A DNA stretch of 64,000 bases from Patagioenas fasciata (taxonomy: Eukaryota > Chordata > Aves > Columbiformes > Columbidae), in contig NC_092520.1 in assembly GCF_037038585.1 (NCBI RefSeq), positions 4,414,001 to 4,478,000 on the forward strand, in the 5' to 3' direction. A program made the translations under genes and the position numbers. How positions within the stretch are numbered: the stretch's first letter is position 1; each line of letters opens with the position of its first letter. The notes under the pieces were generated by a model. It saw only the letters and a list, made by a program, of their open reading frames with translations. It made no database searches and had not been told where the DNA came from. Positions 54,707 to 64,000 of this stretch are shown in pieces.

Positions 54707-55412
54707 TCACAGAATCACAGAATCCCAGAATGTCAGGGGTTGGAAGGGACCTGGAAAGCTCATCCAGTGCAATCCCCCCATGGAGCAGGAACACCCAGCT
54801 GAGGTTCCACAGGAAGGTGTCCAGGCGGGTTTGAATGTCTGCAGAGAAGGAGACTCCACAACCTCCCTGGGCAGCCTGGGCCAGGCTCTGACACCCTCAC
54901 CAGGAAGAAGTTTCTTCTCAAATTTAAGTGGAACGTTTTGTGTTCCAGTTTGTACCCATTACCCCTTGTCCTATCATTGGTTGTCACCGAGAAGAGCCTG
55001 GCTCCATCCTCCTGACAGTCACCCTTTCTATATCTGTAAACACTAATGAGGTCACCCCTCAGTCTCCTCTTCTCCAGCTCCAGAGCCCCAGCTCCCTCAG
55101 CCTTTCCTCACACGGGAGATGCCCCACTCCCTTCAGCATCTTTGTTGCCCTGCGCTGGACTCTCTGCAGCAGTTCCCTGTCCTTCTGGAACTGAGGGGCC
55201 ACAACTGGACACAATATTCCAGGTGTGGTCTCCCCAGGGCAGAGCAGAGGGGCAGGAGAACCTCTCTGACCTACTGACCACCCCCCTTCTAACCCACCCC
55301 AGGTACCATTGGCCTTCCTGGCCACAAGGGCCCAGTGCTGGCTCTTGCTCACCCTGCTGTCCCCAGGACCCCCAGGTCCCTTTCCCCTACACTGCTCTTT
55401 AATAGGTCATTC
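54707..55412 (-). mobile_element. CR1 LINE fragment (type D), antisense, in the CAPN5 3'UTR
   Basis: Starts ATCACAGAATCACAGAATCC and GGTTGGAAGGGACCTGGAAA and runs 0.7 kb to the CCAGGTCCCTTTCCCCTACA region, close to the reverse complement of the 4245 copy. Confidence 0.85.
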
Positions 55413-56040
55413 CCCAACTTATACTCATTTTCAGAGTTTACCTTATTGGGGTTTTGATCAAATTGCTTATTTTCTTAGGTCTTGTTTTCCAGGGCTTAGA
55501 GTTGAGCAGTATCCCACAGGATGCTCTTTCCTGGTCCCAATTATTCCTGGCTTGCACTGAGCACCCTCCAGCTCCTGGTGCCATCGCTGGGACCTCGCTT
55601 AGTTCAACATCTTGCAGAACTGGCTCAAACTGGCTCCTAGTTTGGCAAAGCGACATTTTGACCCCAAGATCAAAGCAAATCATTGAATTTGGGCAGATGG
55701 ATTCAGAGATTATTTTATTCTGGTTTTGCTCATGGGACTCATCACTGAAAATAAGAGGGAGCAGCATTGTGGGACCAGAAGGTGTGATATATGTCTTAGG
55801 AGAAGATCTCACAGGGTTGTGTTCGGAGTGATATGTGAGAGGGACTATAAAGCCCAATGATACCTCACCTGGCAGAGAAAATAACTCTTTAGTAAGGGAG
55901 AACTTCACAGGAACATCACAGGAGCTTTGAACCATGCTTGTCAGATGGGGGTAGCCAGCCTGCCTGCATTAGCCTTGTTTTCTGGGGAAATCAGACTACC
56001 TAGAGATCCAGCAAACAAGCACCGTTTGGCCAGGATTCCT

Positions 56041-56074
56041 TCCTACCTACCTACCTACTTACCTTCCTTCCTAC
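56041..56074. repeat. CTAC/CTTC simple repeat
   Basis: CTACCTACCTACCTACTTAC followed by CTTCCTTCCTAC. Confidence 0.85.
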
Positions 56075-56680
56075 TCGAGAGAATCAAGCCATAATGAGAA
56101 GAAAAGCAGCTTTTTAATAGCTTCTTAAAAAAAATCAAAAATCATCATACTCTATCAGGACCAAAATGTCTTAATATTGGTAATATTTGTCTTAAAAAAA
56201 AATACTTTGGAAAAATTAAAGCAGAAGCATTCTTGCCTCTACATTTCAAATGGAACAACAAAAATTACCTTTGTTCCTTGTTTTGTTTTATTTTCTTTGT
56301 AGAACAGGTGGGGGAGGGCAGTTACTGAGATGCCATTTCTAATGTTGATGCCTTTTGTCTTTGAATGAAGTGAACAGAAATATTCAGGGGCTTCTTTGTT
56401 ATTGGGGGTATTTTTTTGTCTGAGGGGAGGGTAGGCCTGATAAGCACTTTCCAGTCACCTCCAGGTCATGTAGGACACATCTCTGATTTATTTTCCATTT
56501 CTTTTGTTAATCATTTCAATGGTTGCAAGTAGCACTTTGTGAAAACCCTTTGCTTTTTGACGTCTGCATGGTAAAACGGGCCACGACTTCATCTCCAAAG
56601 GCGGTGATATGTCATGCTGCACAGGATCAGAGAGCGGTCCGAACAGAAAGCCAACGTTGTACAGCTGTAAACCTCCTATA

Positions 56681-56686
56681 AATAAA
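56681..56686 (+). terminator. Candidate CAPN5 poly(A) signal
   Basis: AATAAA in the context CCTATAAATAAATTGTG, followed by TTTTATTC and, about 40 nt later, GCTGTGTTCTT, a GT-rich downstream element. It is the best-supported signal after the CAPN5 stop. Confidence 0.45.
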
Positions 56687-56700
56687 TTGTGTATATTTTA

Positions 56701-59385
56701 TTCAGACTCCCTGCCTTTCCACAGCTGTGTTCTTCCAGAATGCTTTTGATAGGCACAAGGTGGCTCTGCTGAGCCTTCTTTAATTTGCTTGGTTCACTGA
56801 ACTCCATTCTAGTCATTTTTTCTGCCGACTTTGAGACCAAGGCGATCTGCACAAAGGCTTTATGCGAGGTTACATCCGTGTTCACTGGGAAAAGCCTCAG
56901 ACTGAAAGGGTAACCTGTTCTGACTATAAAACCTTTGCATCCTATGCCTCAGAGTCAGCACCGTGCATGGAAATTGGTTTTTTGAGCCTCACCTGACTCA
57001 GAAAAAGCTCTGCAGATTGCTTAAAAAGAAAATAGTAATAAAATCATAGGCAGAACAACATGAGGATGTGATTTTTGGATGGCTCTCCCTCAAAGAACAA
57101 GCCTGTAGATTGCATGTTGGGAGCGTTTGCAAAGCGAGAAGCCTGTCCCTGCCCATGGGAGTCTCCAGTCTTGCTGCGGTAACAAACACACCATCCCGAA
57201 GTGGGTGGCATCTGAAAAAAGCCTTTTTGTTGTGGGATGGGGGCACCCATCTGGATCATCCTGCTCCTGCAATTGTCCCCCGGGACAAAGCGTGTCACCA
57301 AACACCCTAGATAGGGAAAAGAGCAACCTGCTCCTCTGCCTCCATCACTGAAACAGCTTGCAAGGACCATTCTTTGGGGGGAAGCCTCACAAGCATCTCA
57401 ACCTCATGAACATCCTAATACTCTCCTGAGCAGTAGACACAGCTGAGCACCGATGGGGCTGTGGTACCTGTTTCTGGAGATAGCACAAGAGCTCTGAGGT
57501 AGACCAGGTGGCTTCACCAAGTCCTGCGTTGTGCACATTCAGAAAAAAAGGTCTATGCAAGCCAGGATAAGCCACATATCATCCTGTAGGCATGGAGATC
57601 ATGCTTCTCCACCAGCACCCACATCTCACTTTTGCTGGTACTGGGGTGGTGAGGTTGAAAGTGGAGGTTGCTTTGCAGCCCTGCCTGTCCCTGTGCTGGC
57701 GGTTCACATTGACATGTGGGCTGGCAACATGGGCAGGGGTGCTGGAATTGGTGTGGGACCCCCAGTGCACGAGTGTGGAGATGTGGGGAGCTTGTGGAGG
57801 TTCAGAGAGCAACAGCAGGTCATGGAGTGGTGCACAACTCCAGGCAGGATCCAACCCAGGCTCTCCAAGGGTCCTGCAGCATCTCATCCCTCCAGCACTA
57901 ACATCTGCTAAGCTGACACTTCAGAGTCAACTTTTGACCTGCAATAGCATCTTCATGGAGGAACAGACATCCTACCATGGTTGCAAAATGCTGCTGGAAT
58001 ATTTCTCCTTCGCGTTGAGTCCCCTACAGCCCACGACTTCCCATCCCAGTGCCCATATACATTACCCCCCACATACATTACCCCCATATGGATATGAGCT
58101 TCCTGCTGCTCAAAAGAACCAGGGGTTACTAGCAAAAAGGGCTACAGAGGTAGCAGGGCTTTCAGCAAGGAGATGGGTTCATTGTGGGTCCCTCAGAGCT
58201 AATCAGGTGCTACCACATCCTTGATCAATGTCCCAGGTGTTAAATACCAAGAGATTAACCTGTGACCCACAGCCATGACAGCGGAGCAGGAGTCATCCAA
58301 AGGTTCCTTGCACTCTTCAAATCCCACCTCCAAACCCAACGATGCAGGCAGAGGAGCATGTCCAGCGCTGTGGCCCTGGCAGAGCCTCCTTCACTGCCTT
58401 CCCACACAACCATGGGACATATTGGCCACAAGAAAAGGTTGTCCAAGGCTGGACCTCTTCCAGGCACATTGGATGTGGTCCAGAGCCAAGCAAACCCCGG
58501 GCACAGCCGATATCTGCCCTCGCATCCACAGAAACCACATTGGCAGAGTGAACAGGGCTTGAGTGAAACCGGGCATAGTCCCAGGTGGTCATAAATCATC
58601 TCTCTTGAGCTTCAAGTCAACAAAACCTATTCATAGCTGGTTCCCACGCAGGGGCTGGGCAGCCGCGGGAAGTTTTGAAGGGCTGGGGAAGGGACAGGGT
58701 GGCTGTGTGGTGACTTCTCCCACATTTTGAGCGAAGTTCCTGGTGTGGCTTTGGAGGAAGAAGGCTCTGTCTTTTGCTTCTTACTTCTGCAGTGTCACCA
58801 AAAAAATTCAGCCATCCTCATCCCCAGGAGGGTCCAAGTCCCCTTGTTCCAAAGTGGAGCTTGGAAGCACATGGTGTGTTAACACTGCCAATAGAAAAGC
58901 GTGTTTTGCACCATTCGCTAGCTAAAATGCCATGCTTTATACCTGTATAAGATAACTCAGTGATGTTTCAAAGGACAATTAAAAAACAACCCCACCTATC
59001 TCAGCAGGAAGGAGAAAAGACACCTGTCCAGATTTGGGCAGGGAGTCACCAGGTCAGAGTTAAGCTTCTAGGCAAAACCTCAGCTCTGAATTTCCAGGTC
59101 CTTAAGTGTTTTTCTCTCCCAGTTTCCACATTTACAAGCGCAGGCTGCTGCATGCAAACCAGAATGCCTGTCAGCTCCTTGGCACCATCCCACAGGACCT
59201 CACCGTGTTCCCTCTCTGCATGGGGCAGAGGGATCTTCCCAGCCACCCCTTTGCCCATGAAGCCATGAGAACTCTGCACAAAGAGGACTGGAAAATGCAG
59301 CTTAACCTGTCATAGGGCTCTTCATTGGAAGAGGGTCCAGAGGAGCCACAGAAATGATCTGCAGCTAGAACAGCTCTGCTAGGAG
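56701..59385. other. Intergenic region between CAPN5 and the CpG-rich block
   Basis: No conserved coding frame. Several open frames of 60-210 codons (for example 57592-58224) show no family resemblance and no splice context. A CCCCACATACATTA-type repeat lies near 58051-58090. Confidence 0.6.
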
Positions 59386-59748
59386 AACAGGCTGAGAGAG
59401 TTGGGGGGAGACCTTATTGTTGCCTTTCTATACTTAAAAAGGGCTGATAAGAAGTATGGGAACAGACTTTTTAGCAGGGCCTGTTGCGATAGGGCAAGAG
59501 ATGATCGTTTTGAACTGAAAGAGGGGAGATTCAGGCCAGACATGAGGAGGCGAGGGTGGCGAAACCCTGTCCCAGGTTGGCCAGAGAGGTGGTGGATGAA
59601 CCATCCCTGGAGACATCCCAGGCCAGGCTGGATGGGGCTCTGAGCAACCTGAGCTGGTGAAGATGTCCCTGCCCATGGCAAGTGTGGGACTGAATGAGCT
59701 TGGAAGGTCCTTCCAACCCGAACTGTTCTCTGATTCTGTAATACTATG
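59386..59748 (+). mobile_element. CR1 LINE fragment (type B)
   Basis: From AACAGGCTGAGAGAGTTGGG to GGAAGGTCCTTCCAACC and GATTCTGTAATAC. It lies just upstream of the CpG-rich block. Confidence 0.85.
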
Positions 59749-59836
59749 CTCTGGGGCAGACCCCAAGGATGCAGAAGGGCACATCTTTGTGGTTTGGGGG
59801 TGCCTGGGGACCGCGGTGTCCCTGGGCTGAAGGTAT

Positions 59837-59870
59837 CACACTCACACCCCCACACACACCCCCCCACACC
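59837..59870. repeat. CA/C-rich simple repeat upstream of the CpG-rich block
   Basis: CACACTCACACCCCCACACA and C-runs. Confidence 0.8.
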
Positions 59871-59879
59871 AGGGGCTGG

Positions 59880-60200
59880 CTGTATCGCGGCTCCTCCCCC
59901 GCTAAGAGGCTCAGGGACGGGCAGGGCAGGCGCTGCCCTCGCTCGGTGCCGGAGGCAGCGGCGGCTCCGCGCCGGGCACCCGCGCCCCTTACCCGGCCCC
60001 AGCCCCGGCCATGTCCCGCTGAGGTAAGGCGGAGGGGGGCGGGAGAACAGGCTGGGGGCTGGGGATGCTCCCGATGGGGTGAGATGCGGCTGCAGCGGGG
60101 CGGGGTGGGGTGCGATGGGGTGGGATGGACCGGGAGTACCCGGCAGCGAGTCTGTTCCAGCGCCCGGATTAAACCTGGGGAAGGGGCTGTGCTCGGTTTG
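59880..60200 (+). promoter_or_regulatory. CpG-rich block, possible promoter and untranslated exon 1 of the next gene (MYO7A by synteny)
   Basis: This is the only strongly CpG-dense stretch in the window, with many CG dinucleotides between about 59885 and 60030 and a GGGGGCGGGAG Sp1-type box near 60035. A good donor, GAG|GTAAGG, falls at 60023/60024, and just before it a three-codon frame ATG TCC CGC TGA would act as a tiny upstream ORF. There is no TATA box. In mammals MYO7A starts just downstream of CAPN5 on the same strand. The name is inference: no MYO7A coding exon was found before 64000. Confidence 0.45.
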
Positions 60201-63103
60201 GGGGGGTGGGAGAGGCGACACGACCGCAGACCTGCCAGAAATGCCCAACAGCCTCGAGCCAGCTCGGCTCCTGCAGCACGGATTAGTGCCTCGGTAATTT
60301 CTAGCTGCTGCTTATTTTAGCTTGGATCACCTGGCAGTGAGCTGGGGTGAGGGGTGGGGGAGTCATTTTCTTCCTGTGCTGCGGTGTGTAGACCCCCACG
60401 CCTTTGCTCCACGGCGTTTTCATATTCCAGGCTATGTCTGGAAGTGCTTAGAGATGGGGAGAGGCTGTTGGGGATGTCCCTGCTGCACGGATCTGCTGGT
60501 GGTGGCAAAGCCCCAGTGTCCCCTCAACCCATTGCTCCCAGGACCACCTCACCCTCCCCCTGCTCTGATCCAGCTCCAAACGCACCACCCGGGTGGTTAA
60601 AGCACAACCTGCTCTTCAGAGAGCAGCAGGAGTTTCCCCAGATTGTGGCATAACATGGCTTGACTCCAGGCTGGAGTCGTATTGGTGTTGGGAAGCAGTT
60701 CCCAGGACCTTCCCAGGTTCTTTGAATTATTAGGACCATTCCTGGGCAGGGACTAAGACCCATCATGGGACAGGCTTTCCTCATTAGAGCCATGATAACC
60801 TAACAAAGATGGAATCAGCATCTCTTGGCATCTCTGGGAAGACGGGGGTGCACGGTGGAGGATCTGTCTTGAGGGCAACATGGGTAGACAATGGGTCTTA
60901 GAGTGCCTGGTTGCTCCTGGCTGCTAAACCCCCCTCCAAAAGGAGGTGACAGGAGCTGGAGGTGGTTTTTCCACAGCCCCAGGCTGTTGTGTTGATATGA
61001 GAGTGCTCTTCTCCATAGCCCAAGCAAAAGGATGTCTGAGAACCAAACCCATGGTGTTAACCTGTGCTTTGCATCAAGATGTTACGGACATGGCTTGTGT
61101 TGCAAGTGGACTCCTCTGTCCTCCTTCTCCACTATATGATGCTACAGTTCTTATCTCTCTTCCCATGAGGTGAGGGACCACAAGGTTCCAACAGTGGTGG
61201 TGTGAAGGTATGGGATGGTTTTGCAGCTTTCGGCTGAGCTTTGCTAAAGCTTCAGTCAAAACTTGCATCCCTGTGAGACCCTGTGCAAGTCTCATCCCTG
61301 CCCTGTGCCTAAACTGTCACAGGGACAGCAGAAGAGGGACAAAGAAGGGAAAAACTAGGACAGCGCTTCCCCGCATTGATTGACACTCAGATTGTTTTCA
61401 CACACGGTTTTGCAATCTCTCAGCTCTGCTGATTTTTCAAATATGTTTGCCTAACTAGTGTTTAATGCTTAAGTCGTGGTGATGGACCAGTGACAAACTG
61501 TCTTTCACTTCTGCCTGACCTTCTAGTTGAGAGATTTGTGCTTCTGCAAAAGCAACATGTAGGGCCGAAGTCTCTTCTTGGGCTTTTTGGAATGAGACTG
61601 GGGTAACTTCATGAAGCTACAGTATCTCCCCACTGACACCAATATTTATGAGATCTGAATCCTGAACCCCTTTCCCAAGGCAATATTATTTCTAACTCAT
61701 TTCCCCTCCTCAGAGCACTTGATTCATCTCGCTCACTATTAACTTTCCATGGACCAGGGTCTGCTGTACAGTGTTTCTGTCTTACGCTTGCTAACTTGTG
61801 ACTTCGCAATCCTTGGGTTGCCATGGAAAGGATTATGCTGTGATTAATGAAGGCATTGTCAGCTCATAGGTTGTTGTGGGTTGTTGGTTTTATCAGCTCT
61901 GCTGGTCCCTTTTGAGGAGAAACGGGGACTTTCATTGTTTGCTTGGGGCAGAGACAGAGTTTTCTTGCTGCCGAAGCCGAGTGGGACGAGTGTCACTGTA
62001 CCAAGGGGCTGGCAGGATGTGGAGACAGCACGTCAGAGAGCTTCGCACTGTGAAACGCTTCCCTCTGCTAGGCAACATGCAAGGAGAACCTGATATGGGA
62101 TGAGCCGGTGTGTTTGTGACAGTCTGGACCCCCAGCTGAGCTGCGATGTAGAGCCAGAAAGCTTCTCTAGACAGGACAGCCCCAGTAGTGTCCATGCCTA
62201 GGCTGTCCATCCATCCCTGGGTAGCACCCCACAAAAATCCCCATGCCCAGAGCCTATGCACAGAGTCCCTGCTCTGAACAGATCTTGCGGTCAGGATACT
62301 GGGAGAGATCAAAGTGCAGTTGTTCCCCCATCACAAGGGGAGTGCAACGTGAAGAAATCTGATGAAAAACAGGTGTTTGAAGTAGATTGAGTGCCGAACA
62401 AATATGCAAATTTGAAAATCCAAAGGCCAAAATCTCTAGGGACACCTTCAGTTCTTGGTGCCATTGTCTGGATGCTCCCCAGACGTGTCCAGCCTGAGGA
62501 CCTGGGTACCAAATCCCACGTCAGCCCAGCTGGGATCCACAAATCAAGTTCTTGATTCCACTGACAGTTCCAGAGCAATTGCAGAAAAGCTTTGAGCTCC
62601 TTATGGACCTCAGCCCTAGCAAAGTCCTTTCACAGCACGTGGGTTCAGCTCCTGCCATCCCCTTTCCTATATTTAACCTGGTGTAATAACCCAGCGTCTG
62701 CCTGGGGTGCAGATCACCTGAATACACTTTCCACATGCATGAAAGGAGTTAAAACTGGTGCTTTAGGTTGATTATAGACTTACAGGCCACCTTGGGTGGA
62801 GGTTTCCACTGCTGTTATCATTGCGCAAGCAGCCTGGCCTCCAACTTTAAGATGCGTGGAGGAAAGACTTGCAGGAGGACGTGCCCGAGGTTGTGCTGAG
62901 TGTTGGGAGAACTGAGCCTCTGTGAATCCTGGTCTTGTCCTCTCCGTCCATCTGATACTGGGTTGTATGGTGTGAGCTGCTGAGAGGGTCTTCGTCCCAG
63001 GAGACAAAGCCAGTCACTGGAGCAGTTCCCGAATTTGGAATTGGTTAAGACAAATCTGGCATCATGACAGAACTGGAGAGAGGATAGGCACGATGTCAAG
63101 GTT
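60201..63103. other. Unassigned sequence downstream of the CpG-rich block
   Basis: If the donor at 60024 is real, this is the first intron of the next gene. I found no coding exon, no CR1 before 63104 and no other recognisable element. The last 394 bases (63607-64000) are likewise unassigned. Confidence 0.5.
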
Positions 63104-63606
63104 GCACCTCGAATCCTGGGGTCAGTTTTGGGCCCCTCGCTACAGGAAAGCCCTTGAGGTGCCAGAGCGAGTTGAGAGAAGAGAACGGAGCTGGGGAAGG
63201 GGCTGGAGCACAAGTGTGATGGGAGCGGCTGAGGGACCTGGGGGGTTCAGCTGGAGAACAGGAGCTGAGGGGAGACCTTCTGATCTCTGAACTGCCTGAA
63301 AGGAGCTTGGAGCCAGGGGCGTCGGGCTCTGCTCCCCAGGAACAAGCGCCAGGAGCACAGGAAACGGCCTCAAGTTGCACCAGGGGAGGTTGAGGTTGGA
63401 TGTGGGGAACAATTTCTTCCCCAAAGGGCTGTGGGGCATTGGAACAGGCTGCCCAGGGCAGTGCTGGAGTCACCATCCCTGGAGGGGTTGAACGGACACA
63501 GAGATGAGGTTCTTAGGGACATGGGGTAGTGCCAGGGATGTGTTAACAGTTGGACTCAATGATCTTGAGGGTCTCTTCCAACCAAAATGACTCTGTGATT
63601 CTAAGG
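63104..63606 (+). mobile_element. CR1 LINE fragment (type A)
   Basis: A well-preserved type-A copy from GCACCTCGAATCCTGGGG to GATCTTGAGGGTCTCTTCCA and GACTCTGTGATTCTAAGG. Confidence 0.85.
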
Positions 63607-64000
63607 TTGGCAAAGGAGGCTAAATAGAAAAAGGCAGGTACCTACAGTGCCTGGGGGAAGCTGGCTGTCAACGGCACTGTGTAAATGTACAGACTTTCAG
63701 GAATATTATGGTTTAGTCTCATAGTGCTTGCAGGTTGCAGCTGTGAAATACCTTCCACCTGAAACAGGTTTGCAAATGCTGAGCAGGGCTCACCTGCCCA
63801 AGACACGAAGGGACAGGAAAAAGGTGCTCTGAGCCCTACCTGGGCTGTGCTAGACTTGGGACCAGGACCCATCTCTTGGAACCAAGTCTTTTTTTGTTTC
63901 CCAGGGTATCTGTCATTGGCCAGAGAACACATTTCACTTTTCTGTTGACTTATTTCAAGTAATCCAAAAGACAAAAAGGCAAAAGAGATGTCATGAGAGG

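Larger units (their letters stand above)
52873..56700 (+). other. CAPN5: Presumed CAPN5 3' untranslated region
   Basis: No coding frame follows the stop. The stretch holds a CA/TA simple repeat (52901-52955), a GT-rich tract (54250-54315), a 0.7-kb antisense CR1 (54707-55412), a CTAC repeat (56041-56074) and AT-rich sequence, ending at an AATAAA at 56681. The true 3' end could be earlier or at a second AATAAA (57037). Confidence 0.5.

Noticed and set aside
57592..58224. 210-codon + strand frame downstream of CAPN5
   Set aside because: Its composition shows no domain or family resemblance, and overlapping frames on both strands are equally open. There is no evidence of a gene.
59379..60248. 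289-codon minus-strand frame, the longest single open frame in the window
   Set aside because: It joins antisense CR1 sequence with the GC-rich CpG block, where stops are rare. There is no recognisable domain and no start context.
60201..64000. Coding exons of MYO7A
   Set aside because: I looked for the conserved N-terminal and motor-domain beginning and found no match. Only the synteny argument and the CpG block support the gene.

Overview
This is a vertebrate, almost certainly avian, nuclear window. The genes are split by GT-AG introns. About 35 fragments of CR1 LINE retrotransposons are scattered on both strands, most with the typical bird CR1 3' end (…CTTCCAACC… followed by short ATTCTATG/ATTCTGTG repeats). 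The species cannot be fixed from the sequence alone.

The window is dominated by one gene on the + strand, CAPN5 (calpain-5), an atypical calpain cysteine protease. I could place 12 coding exons with consistent reading phases between 10252 and 52872. They join to an uninterrupted 641-codon frame with the Cys80/His251/Asn283 catalytic triad, a CBSW domain and a C-terminal C2 domain, and no EF hands. The first coding exon has a splice acceptor just before the start codon, so a non-coding first exon must lie further upstream and was not found. The 3' untranslated region probably runs to an AATAAA at 56681.

Inside the 13-kb second coding intron, on the same strand, sits a complete single-exon gene for OMP (olfactory marker protein; 35088-35567, 159 codons), with its own likely poly(A) signal at 36714. 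OMP nested in CAPN5 is the arrangement known from mammals. About 3 kb beyond the CAPN5 3' end is a GC- and CpG-rich block (about 59880-60200) with a GT donor at 60024. By mammalian gene order this is the best candidate for the promoter and untranslated first exon of MYO7A, but no MYO7A coding exon is visible before the window ends.

Layout: 1-10236, upstream or 5'-intron sequence with CR1 copies; 10237-28656, first two coding exons and a long intron; 28657-41608, OMP-bearing intron; 41609-52872, the ten remaining coding exons; 52873 to about 56700, 3'UTR; about 56700-59880, intergenic with one CR1; 59880-64000, CpG-rich block and presumed next-gene intron.

The most unusual structures are two short local duplications. 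One copies 178 bp spanning the end of CAPN5 exon 8 and the start of intron 8 into intron 9, inside what looks like an old LTR remnant. The other places about 66 bp of unique intron sequence into the middle of a CR1 copy 1 kb away. Two CR1-in-CR1 nestings give a relative insertion order. I found no evidence of a wholly new gene system.
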